A stretch of DNA of 64,000 bases from Bacteroidales bacterium. Its GTDB lineage: Bacteria > Bacteroidota > Bacteroidia > Bacteroidales > F082. The stretch spans positions 1 to 64,000 of the forward strand of contig WGCY01000015.1 of assembly GCA_015493525.1 (NCBI GenBank), given 5' to 3'. A program made the position numbers and the translations under genes. Of this stretch, positions 1 through 7,328 are shown piece by piece; the stretch's first letter is position 1; every line of letters begins with the position of its first letter. The notes beneath the pieces are model-generated. The model saw only the letters and a program-made list of their open reading frames with translations. It made no database searches and was not told where the DNA came from.

Positions 1-268
1 ACTTTTCCAGGTCGTTTTGTATCGGTGGTTAGGACATAAGAATCAATCTTTCTTTGAATAGTTCTGGAAGAGCATTTATACTTTTCTGACAACTGTTTGT
101 AGGTTTGTTTGCCATTTGTATATTCATCCCAAATTGTTTCAGGATTAATATAATCCCCTCCTGAAAAATATCGTCTACACCCATGACATTTATAACGTTG
201 TTTCCCGTTTCTAACACCATGTTTTCTCGTAATTATGCTCTGACAATAAATGCATTTTTTTTATTCAT
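1..268 (-). CDS. Transposase, N-terminal part (window edge; apparent frameshift)
   Basis: Read leftward, the frame open from about 260 to base 1 encodes KCIYCQ..., then NGKQRYKCHGCRRYFSGG, a CxxC...CxxC zinc ribbon. A helix-turn-helix-like stretch follows (YKQLSEKYKCSSRTIQRKID). This layout is typical of IS1/IS1595/IS1249-type transposases, and the catalytic part would lie beyond the left edge. The natural ATG at 268-266 (MNKK) is in a different frame. The shift falls in a run of eight A (plus-strand T at 255-262); nine would join the frames. Either the copy is broken, the run was miscalled, or slippage at the run makes the protein. The overlapping 63-residue frame at 29-220 is a shadow of this one. 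The family within the zinc-ribbon transposases is uncertain. Confidence 0.6.
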
Positions 269-332
269 AGTTTTGATTTATTGCAAAGCTACGTCAAATA
301 TTGGGTACAGAGGTTTTGACCAACCATTTTGT

Positions 333-362
333 CTATTAGGCCTAAAAATATTGTCCTAATAG
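333..362. repeat. Inverted repeat upstream of the transposase
   Basis: CTATTAGG at 333-340 pairs with CCTAATAG at 355-362. The left arm also starts a perfect TTAGGCCTAA palindrome (336-345). It lies about 70 bp upstream of the transposase start, so it may belong to the element's end or its promoter. No target duplication can be judged, because the other end of the element is outside the window. Confidence 0.35.
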
Positions 363-488
363 TGTTTTATTATCTTTTGTTAACTGAAAAACAATAAAAC
401 GACACGGGTAATTTGCTATTACACAATATATTGTGGGTTGAAACTACGTTTTATCTTTTGCCTTCTTTTTCCCATCCTCCAACTTTCC

Positions 489-496
489 TATCTTTG
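489..496 (+). promoter_or_regulatory. Bacteroidota -7 box (TATCTTTG) for dxs
   Basis: TATCTTTG fits TAnnTTTG exactly and ends 6 bases before the chosen dxs ATG at 503. Transcription would therefore start at or next to the start codon. A TTTC 17 bases upstream may be a weak -33 element. The box supports the ATG at 503 over the in-frame one at 413. Confidence 0.5.
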
Positions 497-502
497 CCCC
501 AC

Positions 503-2290
503 ATGAATAGTCAGAAACCAAAACCGGGGCCCCTGCTGGCAGCCATCGATACGCCAGCTGATTTGAAAAAATTGAAGGAAGGGCAACTTCCCCGGCTGGC
601 GGCAGAATTACGTAATTTTATCCTCGATGTGGTTTCGGTGCATCCCGGCCATTTGGGTTCCAGCCTGGGCGTGGTGGAACTTTCCATTGCCCTGCATTAT
701 GTCTTTAACACCCCTTACGACCGCCTTATCTGGGATGTGGGCCATCAGGCTTATGCCCATAAAATCCTTACCGGCCGCCGTGATGTATTTTATACCAACC
801 GCCAGCTAAAAGGCATTAGCGGCTTTCCGTCGCGCAGCGAAAGTGAATACGATACTTTCGGTACCGGACATGCCTCTACCTCCATATCGGCCGCCCTGGG
901 AATGGCCGTGGCTTCGGAACTTAACGGTGAAAAAAACCGCCATCATATTGCCGTTATCGGCGATGGTGCCATGACCGGCGGCATGGCCATCGAAGGACTG
1001 AACAATGCCGGCGCATCCCATGCCAACCTGCTCATTATTCTGAACGACAATAATATAGCGATAGATAAAAATGCCGGCGTAATGAAAGAAGCCTTCCTGC
1101 GGAGCAGCCATCTTTTTGAGGCTTTTCATTTCAGTTATTTTGGCCCTGTCGATGGCAATGATTTGCCGCAACTGCTTTCCGCTTTGCGCGAAATAAAAAA
1201 AATAGAAGGCCCCAAACTATTGCACATCATCACCACCAAGGGCAAAGGTTTTGAAGAAGCCGAAAAAAAGCAAACGCTTTTTCATGCCCCGGGCCGCTTC
1301 GACCGGCAAACAGGTGCTTTGATAGCCGAAGACCCCGAAAACCGCATTACCTATCAGGAAGTTTACGGCCGTACGCTGCCGGAGCTGGCGAAACAAAACG
1401 AAAAAATCGTAGCCATAACACCGGCCATGCCTTCGGGATCGGCATTGGGATTTATGCAAAAAGCTTTCCCCGAAAGGGTTTTTGATGTGGGTATTGCCGA
1501 ACAACACGCCGTAACTTTTTCGGCCGGGTTGGCCGCAGCCGGTTACACACCTTTTTGTACCATCTATTCCACTTTCCTGCAACGGGCTTACGACCAGGTG
1601 ATTCACGATGTGGCATTACAAAAGCTGCCGGTGGTTTTCGGCATCGACCGTGCCGGGCTGGTAGGTGCCGACGGTGCTACCCATCACGGTGTTTTTGATT
1701 TGGCTTTTTTGAACAGCATCCCCGGTATGGTCATAGCCGCCCCCATGAACGAAGTGGAACTGCGGCAAATGATGTTCACTGCGGCACAATACAAACAAGG
1801 ACCGTTTGCCCTTCGCTACCCGCGTGGCTATGGTTTTATGAAAGCCTCTGAATGGCAGCAGCCTTTTGAAAAGCTGGAGATTGGAAAAGGAAGGAAACTT
1901 AAAACAGGTGAAAAGGTAGCCATTGTCAGTCTGGGACAACCGGGAAACTTTGCCCTGGAAGCAGCCAAGCAACTGGAAAAGGAAAATATCTTTCCGGCGG
2001 TTTTCGACCTGCGTTTCCTGAAACCCTGGGATGAGAAATTGCTGCACCGCATTTTTCAGCAATTTCCGCATATTATCACGCTGGAAGATGGCGTTGTCCG
2101 CGGCGGACTGGGCAGCAGCATGGCCGCTTTTGCCTCCCTGCATGGTTATGGCAATAAAATCAAAAACCTGGGCGTTCCAGACCAGTTCATCGAACACGGC
2201 AGCAAAACGGACCTTTACCATTTGTGCGGGATAGATGTGGCAGGCATCAAAACCGGCGTAAGGAAACTCATTCATCATCCAAAAAGATAA
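503..2290 (+). CDS. dxs: 1-deoxy-D-xylulose-5-phosphate synthase
   Basis: Condenses pyruvate with glyceraldehyde 3-phosphate, using thiamine diphosphate, in the first step of the MEP isoprenoid pathway; cytoplasmic. Seen: an early HPGHLGSSLG segment, DVGHQAYAHKILTGR, and the thiamine-binding motif from GDGAMTGG to NDNN about 30 residues on. The transketolase segment DVGIAEQHAVTFSAGLAAAG and a C-terminal transketolase domain follow. The product from 503 is 595 residues, a little shorter than many Dxs proteins (about 620-640) but with all domains present. An in-frame ATG at 413 would add 30 residues unlike Dxs and would place the TATCTTTG box inside the gene, so 503 is preferred. The gene stands alone; the channel gene downstream has its own promoter box. 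Confidence 0.95.
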   Translation: MNSQKPKPGPLLAAIDTPADLKKLKEGQLPRLAAELRNFILDVVSVHPGHLGSSLGVVELSIALHYVFNTPYDRLIWDVGHQAYAHKILTGRRDVFYTNRQLKGISGFPSRSESEYDTFGTGHASTSISAALGMAVASELNGEKNRHHIAVIGDGAMTGGMAIEGLNNAGASHANLLIILNDNNIAIDKNAGVMKEAFLRSSHLFEAFHFSYFGPVDGNDLPQLLSALREIKKIEGPKLLHIITTKGKGFEEAEKKQTLFHAPGRFDRQTGALIAEDPENRITYQEVYGRTLPELAKQNEKIVAITPAMPSGSALGFMQKAFPERVFDVGIAEQHAVTFSAGLAAAGYTPFCTIYSTFLQRAYDQVIHDVALQKLPVVFGIDRAGLVGADGATHHGVFDLAFLNSIPGMVIAAPMNEVELRQMMFTAAQYKQGPFALRYPRGYGFMKASEWQQPFEKLEIGKGRKLKTGEKVAIVSLGQPGNFALEAAKQLEKENIFPAVFDLRFLKPWDEKLLHRIFQQFPHIITLEDGVVRGGLGSSMAAFASLHGYGNKIKNLGVPDQFIEHGSKTDLYHLCGIDVAGIKTGVRKLIHHPKR

Positions 2291-2389
2291 AAGAAGGACA
2301 GGATTTATTCTCAAAAGGTTATTTTTCCAACCTGTTCGGAGGTAAAAATCAAACTTTATAATTAAATGTGTACTTAAATAACTTTTTAT

Positions 2390-2397
2390 TATTTTTG
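2390..2397 (+). promoter_or_regulatory. -7 box (TATTTTTG) for the MscS gene
   Basis: TATTTTTG fits TAnnTTTG and lies 32 bases before the ATG at 2430. No clear TTTG is visible at the -33 distance. Confidence 0.4.
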
Positions 2398-2429
2398 TCC
2401 AATCATTAAACTTTAGAAAACAATCTATT

Positions 2430-3257
2430 ATGGAAAACATCAGCACACACATTTCTGAAATTATTAAAATGCTATCGGGTTATGTTACAGAATATGGCTT
2501 GAGGCTTCTCGGTGCCATTTTTGTTTTAATTATTGGCCTGTGGATTATCAAAATACTGGTAAAAAGCAGCCGGCGGCTTATGATAAAAGGGGACATCGAT
2601 GCCTCATTGGCCTCGTTCCTAAAGAGCATGATTGACATTGTATTAAAAGTCCTGTTGATTATCAGCGTTATGGGGATGATGGGTATCCAAATGACCTCGT
2701 TCATTGCATTGCTTGGTGCTGCCGGCCTGGCGGTAGGCATGGCCCTTTCGGGAACTTTACAAAATTTTGCAGGGGGCGTAATGATCCTCATTTTTAAACC
2801 TTTCAAAGTAGGCGATTTTATCAATGCACAGGGTTATTCGGGCGTGGTGAAAGAAATCCGGATTTTTGTAACCGTACTGACAACTCCCGATAACAAAACT
2901 ATTTTTATCCCAAACGGCCCCTTGTCCAACGGGTCATTGACCAATTTCAGCACACAACCCCGGCGAAGGGTGGACTGGAGTTTTGGGGTTTCGTATGGCG
3001 ATGATTATGATACGGCCAAAAAGATGCTTCTTGACATGATAAAAGAAGACAAACGTATCTTAACCGACCCCGAACCTTTTGTCGGTTTGGGCGAATTGGC
3101 TGACAGTTCGGTAAACATTACCGTCAGGGCCTGGGTAAATGCAGCCGACTACTGGGATGTCTTTTTTGACATGAATGAGAAATACTACAAAAATGTCGAT
3201 AAGTTTAATTTGAGCATGCCTTTCCCGCAAATGGATGTTCATTTGGACAAAGACTGA
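2430..3257 (+). CDS. Small-conductance mechanosensitive channel, MscS family
   Basis: A stretch-activated inner-membrane channel that releases solutes on hypo-osmotic shock. At 275 residues it has the size of the minimal MscS type. Residues about 20-115 hold three hydrophobic segments. The third is the Gly/Ala-rich pore helix (GLAVGMALSGTLQNFAGG), followed by the signature FKVGDFI at the start of the cytoplasmic beta domain. The C-terminal alpha/beta domain ends with a short acidic tail. No neighbour suggests a more specific role. Family assignment is firm; the gating properties cannot be read from sequence. Confidence 0.92.
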   Translation: MENISTHISEIIKMLSGYVTEYGLRLLGAIFVLIIGLWIIKILVKSSRRLMIKGDIDASLASFLKSMIDIVLKVLLIISVMGMMGIQMTSFIALLGAAGLAVGMALSGTLQNFAGGVMILIFKPFKVGDFINAQGYSGVVKEIRIFVTVLTTPDNKTIFIPNGPLSNGSLTNFSTQPRRRVDWSFGVSYGDDYDTAKKMLLDMIKEDKRILTDPEPFVGLGELADSSVNITVRAWVNAADYWDVFFDMNEKYYKNVDKFNLSMPFPQMDVHLDKD

Positions 3258-3377
3258 TTTTCGAGACACTTCATTTATCAATCTGGGTGATTATTTTCCC
3301 TTTTTGGGTAAAGCTTTCCGGACTATTCGGCAGTCAGAAAAATATCCTATTTTAGCACGTTGGATTTGTAATGGTCT

Positions 3378-6300
3378 ATGCTAAAATCAGGAAAAATAAG
3401 AAACCTTCCACCTATCAGGATAAAAGCTTTTCTGATACTGCTGTTTGCTTTATCTTCTCATACTGTTCTTGCCCAGTTTTATAACGGCTCCAACATGACA
3501 TTCGGTAAAAACCGGGTGCAATACAAAGAGTTTTTGTGGACTTATTACAAGTTTCCTGACTTCGATATCTACTTTTACCGCAACGGCAGGCCGCTGGCAA
3601 ATTTTGTGGCAGAATACACTTCGGGGCAAATCCTGAAAATGGAAAACAAAACAGGTATTGGGTTAGACAGAAAAATACGGTTTGTCATTTTCAATACGCT
3701 CAACGACCTGAAGCAAACCAATATCGGCCTTATCCATGATGGAGAGAGTGTGGAAGAAGGCGGACTGAATACCGTGTTACAATACAAAGTATTGCTTTGG
3801 TTTAATGGAAACTATACCGATTTTGAAACGGAAATCCGAAAAGGCATTGCCGGTATCTTATACAACCAAATGGCTTCCGGTTCAAAAAGTATGGTACGGC
3901 AAATGTTGTCCACTTCCTCCAAAGTGGCCGTACCCCCATGGTTTGAAAAAGGCTATATTTCTTACATCAGCGAAGATTGGAATACCGGTTTGGATAACCG
4001 TCTGCGCGATGGTATCCTCAGCGGATTCTATAAAAGGTTGGATGAGCTGGAAAAAGAAGATGCCGTTTGTGCCGGACATTCGTTCTGGCGGTTTATTGCC
4101 ATAAAATATGGTAATAATACCGTAAACAATATTATCCGGATGACTTCCATTGCAGGCAACATGAACAAAGGTTTTCGAAATGTCATCGGGCTAAAATACA
4201 AGCAGGTACGAAAAGAGTGGCATCAATTTTACGAAAAAGAATTCAGCTCAATTTCACAAAAAGCCAGCCTTCCGGCCAATCCTTTGCCCATAAAAAGCAA
4301 AAGCCAAATGCGGCTTTTACAACCTGCCGTTGCCCCTACAGGCCGAAACATGGCTTATGTGAACAACCTTTCGGGGAAATACAAAATTATGTTGTATGAT
4401 TTTCAGTCCCAAAAAAGCCACAAAATCTTCAAAAAAGGCCAGGTAATAGACACCCCGGTCGATTACCGCTATCCGCTCCTTGCCTGGCATCCGGGGGGAG
4501 AGGTTTTGGCTTTTGTGATTGAAGTGAAAGGTTTGCCCTACCTTTATTTATACAACATTCACAAGAAACATATGGTCAAAATGCTGCTCGAAAATGTTCA
4601 AAAAGTACTCAGCATGTCGTACTCCGACGATGGCCGTCTTATTGTTATGTCGGCCATCCAAAACGGAAGTTCCGATATTTTTATTTTTAATGTGGCCGCC
4701 CGTTCATTTGAGCGGTTGACCCACGATGTAGCTGCGGACCTGCATCCGGTATTTATTAACCATGACCGTCAGATATTGTTCAGCTCCAACCGGACAAACG
4801 ACACGTTGAATATTCGCTCAAAAAAAGATCACCGCCTGTTCTCGCCCTGTTTCGATCTGTTTTTATACGATTACCGCCACCACAATCCGGTGTTAAAACG
4901 GCTCACACACACACCTTATGCAAACGAAACACAACCGGAAGCCTATGGTACAAAAGCTTTTCGTTACCTGACGGATGCCAGCGGTATTTATAATGCCTCA
5001 TTGGGCATGGTCGACAGCACGGTCAGCTCGGTTGATACAACCATACATTACCGGTATTTTATTCATACAAAGCCTGTTACAAATTACCCCCGAAACATCA
5101 CCGAACAGCGGGTCAATACCCGGGCCGGAAAAGTGGCCCAATTGATACAGTACGACAATAAATGGCAAATATTTGTGCAAAACATGAAAGGCTTTGACGA
5201 AACACCTGTCGTAAAACCGGTAACCACACCCTTTATGGCTTCAAGGTTAAAAATGGTGAAAAAAGCCAACCCGTTGCCTTCAGAAAACAGGGTGGCAAAT
5301 GCAGAAAGTCCCTCACAACAACCCGGCCAAGGCTGGCACCGAAAGCATTTCCGGATGCTGTATCTTGACAGAAAAAATCGGGAAATTGTTGCCGAAAGCT
5401 CTTCAAAACATAAAAAAAGCCTTTACGGAAGTTCTCCGGGAGAAACAGCTCCAATTGGAGGCTACCGCGACAAATATGGCCATTTTATTTTCCCCAAAAG
5501 GAGGAATTACTACACGGAATACACCATCGACGGGATGATTACCCAATTTAACTACAATTACCTCGCCACCTATTATCAACCTTACACAGGCGGGATTCCG
5601 CAAGACAACACTCCCATTAATTTAGGCTATAAGATTGGCATCGCCGACTTAATGGAAGACCATCGCATCATTGGCGGAATTCGGCTAAATTCTAATTTTA
5701 TCGATAACGAATACACTTTGAGTTACGCCAATTATAAAAAGCGGCTAAACCGCGAAATACTGTTTCATCGCAATACCATCACGCAAAGCAGTCGTTATTA
5801 TCTTGGAAAAATTCACTCGCACGAGTTGTATTACATTGTGTCGTGGCCTTTTAATGAGAACCTGAGCCTTCGCGGGATGGCACATTTCCGCAACAACATG
5901 TTCGTGCTGACAGCTACTGATCCCGTCTCGCTGAATACGCCCACAAAATTTGAAAATTGGGTTGGAATGACCGCCTCGCTTGTGTACGACGGCACAAAAA
6001 GACTGGGGCTAAACCTATATACCGGTTCGCGGTGGAAAGTCTTTGCAGAGTATAACCAAATGCTGGGAAAAGGAAACCACGACCTTTTTGTAGTCGGATT
6101 TGATTACCGCTATTATTACCGGATTTACCGTAATTTTATCCTTGCCGCACGGCTTGCCGGCAGTTCATCAGGCGGCTCTGACCGGCTTATCTATTTTATG
6201 GGGGGCGTGGACAACTGGCTCAACCAAAAATACAACACAACCACACCTGTTGACCCAAACCATCACTATGCTTACCAGGCACTCGCCGTCAACATGCGTG

Positions 6301-6689
6301 GCTTTGCCAAAAATATCCGAAACGGGAATTCATTTCTGTTGCTCAACACCGAACTGCGGATGCCCGTATTTCAGATGTTTTCGGAAACGCCCATCAGCTC
6401 CAAGCTACTGCGTAATTTTCAGGTAATTACCTTTGCCGATGTGGGCACAGCCTGGACAGGGCTTACCCCCTACTCCAAAGGGAATACTCTTTTTACCAAT
6501 ACCATCAACAGCGGGCCGATTCATGCCGTGGTGCAGACACAGAGGGACCCAATTGTGGAAGGTTTTGGTTTTGGTTTCCGCATTAACCTTTTCGGCTATT
6601 TCCTCCGTACCGATATTGCCTGGGGTGTCCAGGATGGCGTGGTAACACCAAAACCCTTGTGGTACTGGTCGCTTAACCTTGATTTCTAA
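3378..6689 (+). CDS. Large secreted protein: peptidase-MA-like domain, TolB-type propeller, outer-membrane barrel
   Basis: 1103 residues with an N-terminal signal peptide (hydrophobic stretch ending near VLAQ, about residue 32). Residues about 35-290 resemble the gluzincin-like peptidase-MA domain found before propellers in Bacteroidota. PPWFEKGYISYISEDW matches the region after the zinc site, but no HExxH is visible, so this part is probably not catalytic. Residues about 310-560 carry TolB/WD40-like repeats (ADLHPVFINHDRQILFSSNR). From about 690 to the end, alternating aromatic beta strands ending in WYWSLNLDF look like a surface-antigen barrel. It probably sits in the outer membrane. No precise function is recognised. 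The next gene begins just beyond its stop. Confidence 0.7.
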   Translation: MLKSGKIRNLPPIRIKAFLILLFALSSHTVLAQFYNGSNMTFGKNRVQYKEFLWTYYKFPDFDIYFYRNGRPLANFVAEYTSGQILKMENKTGIGLDRKIRFVIFNTLNDLKQTNIGLIHDGESVEEGGLNTVLQYKVLLWFNGNYTDFETEIRKGIAGILYNQMASGSKSMVRQMLSTSSKVAVPPWFEKGYISYISEDWNTGLDNRLRDGILSGFYKRLDELEKEDAVCAGHSFWRFIAIKYGNNTVNNIIRMTSIAGNMNKGFRNVIGLKYKQVRKEWHQFYEKEFSSISQKASLPANPLPIKSKSQMRLLQPAVAPTGRNMAYVNNLSGKYKIMLYDFQSQKSHKIFKKGQVIDTPVDYRYPLLAWHPGGEVLAFVIEVKGLPYLYLYNIHKKHMVKMLLENVQKVLSMSYSDDGRLIVMSAIQNGSSDIFIFNVAARSFERLTHDVAADLHPVFINHDRQILFSSNRTNDTLNIRSKKDHRLFSPCFDLFLYDYRHHNPVLKRLTHTPYANETQPEAYGTKAFRYLTDASGIYNASLGMVDSTVSSVDTTIHYRYFIHTKPVTNYPRNITEQRVNTRAGKVAQLIQYDNKWQIFVQNMKGFDETPVVKPVTTPFMASRLKMVKKANPLPSENRVANAESPSQQPGQGWHRKHFRMLYLDRKNREIVAESSSKHKKSLYGSSPGETAPIGGYRDKYGHFIFPKRRNYYTEYTIDGMITQFNYNYLATYYQPYTGGIPQDNTPINLGYKIGIADLMEDHRIIGGIRLNSNFIDNEYTLSYANYKKRLNREILFHRNTITQSSRYYLGKIHSHELYYIVSWPFNENLSLRGMAHFRNNMFVLTATDPVSLNTPTKFENWVGMTASLVYDGTKRLGLNLYTGSRWKVFAEYNQMLGKGNHDLFVVGFDYRYYYRIYRNFILAARLAGSSSGGSDRLIYFMGGVDNWLNQKYNTTTPVDPNHHYAYQALAVNMRGFAKNIRNGNSFLLLNTELRMPVFQMFSETPISSKLLRNFQVITFADVGTAWTGLTPYSKGNTLFTNTINSGPIHAVVQTQRDPIVEGFGFGFRINLFGYFLRTDIAWGVQDGVVTPKPLWYWSLNLDF

Positions 6690-6699
6690 ATCTGTAAAA

Positions 6700-7077
6700 A
6701 TGCAAAAAATGACAATAACGGTTCTCATAATCCTCATTCTCATTGGATTGGTAGCAGGTATTTTCAGCGGCCTGATTGGCATTGGAGGAGCCATCGTTAT
6801 CATTCCTTCCCTCATCTTTTTTTTAGGAATGCACCAATACGAAGCGCAGGGGACCAGCCTCGCCGTCATGTTGCCGCCCATAGGGTTGCTCGCGGCTTAC
6901 AATTATTACAAAGCAGGGGCACTTAACTGGAAATATGCCCTGATTATTGCCACCGCTTTTCTGATTGGGGGATATTTCGGCTCAAAACTGGCATTGCACA
7001 TTCCGGGAGTTATTTTGAGAAAAGCCCTCGCTGTTATCCTTGTTGCCATTGCACTTAAACTATTTTTGTCGAAATAG
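6700..7077 (+). CDS. Half-size TauE/SafE-family membrane protein
   Basis: About 125 residues with four hydrophobic helices. GLVAGIFSGLIGIGGAIVIIPSL is the N-terminal signature of the TauE/SafE family (sulfite, sulfonate and other anion exporters). Full-length members have two such halves and about 250 residues; only one half is present here, so the protein must dimerise or work with a partner if it transports. The ATG at 6700 (or 6709) is preferred over the TTG at 6679, which overlaps the end of the previous gene. The close spacing suggests co-transcription with that gene. The substrate is unknown. Confidence 0.75.
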   Translation: MQKMTITVLIILILIGLVAGIFSGLIGIGGAIVIIPSLIFFLGMHQYEAQGTSLAVMLPPIGLLAAYNYYKAGALNWKYALIIATAFLIGGYFGSKLALHIPGVILRKALAVILVAIALKLFLSK

Positions 7078-7328
7078 TATTTTCTTTTCCTTTTTTATAC
7101 TTAAAACTGTGCCAAAAAAAATAAAAAAAATTTTTTATCACGCTATTCAATGCTAACCAATTAAGCCTCTGCTTTTTATTTTTTATTCACGATGCGATGT
7201 TAATAAATTTTCATCGGGGCATGTGTATTTGTATTGTACATTGCACAAGTTTCGAGAAAATCCCCCTCAGGATTTAACAGGCTGGAATTAAGGATATTAT
7301 AAAAATTTTAAAACAGTATTTTACGACT
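7078..7328. other. AT-rich leader before the ribonucleotide reductase
   Basis: No gene is seen. A small hairpin (AAATCC 7258-7263, GGATTT 7270-7275) is the only clear structure. No B12 box and no convincing NrdR repeat was found, although the downstream enzyme is B12-dependent. Confidence 0.3.

Noticed and set aside
1616-2452. Long open frame (278 codons) on the minus strand across dxs
   Set aside because: It mirrors a clear Dxs domain on the other strand and its product has no recognisable motif.
7078-7328. B12 riboswitch or NrdR operator before nrdJ
   Set aside because: No B12 box and no paired NrdR repeat could be found; only a weak 6-bp hairpin is present.
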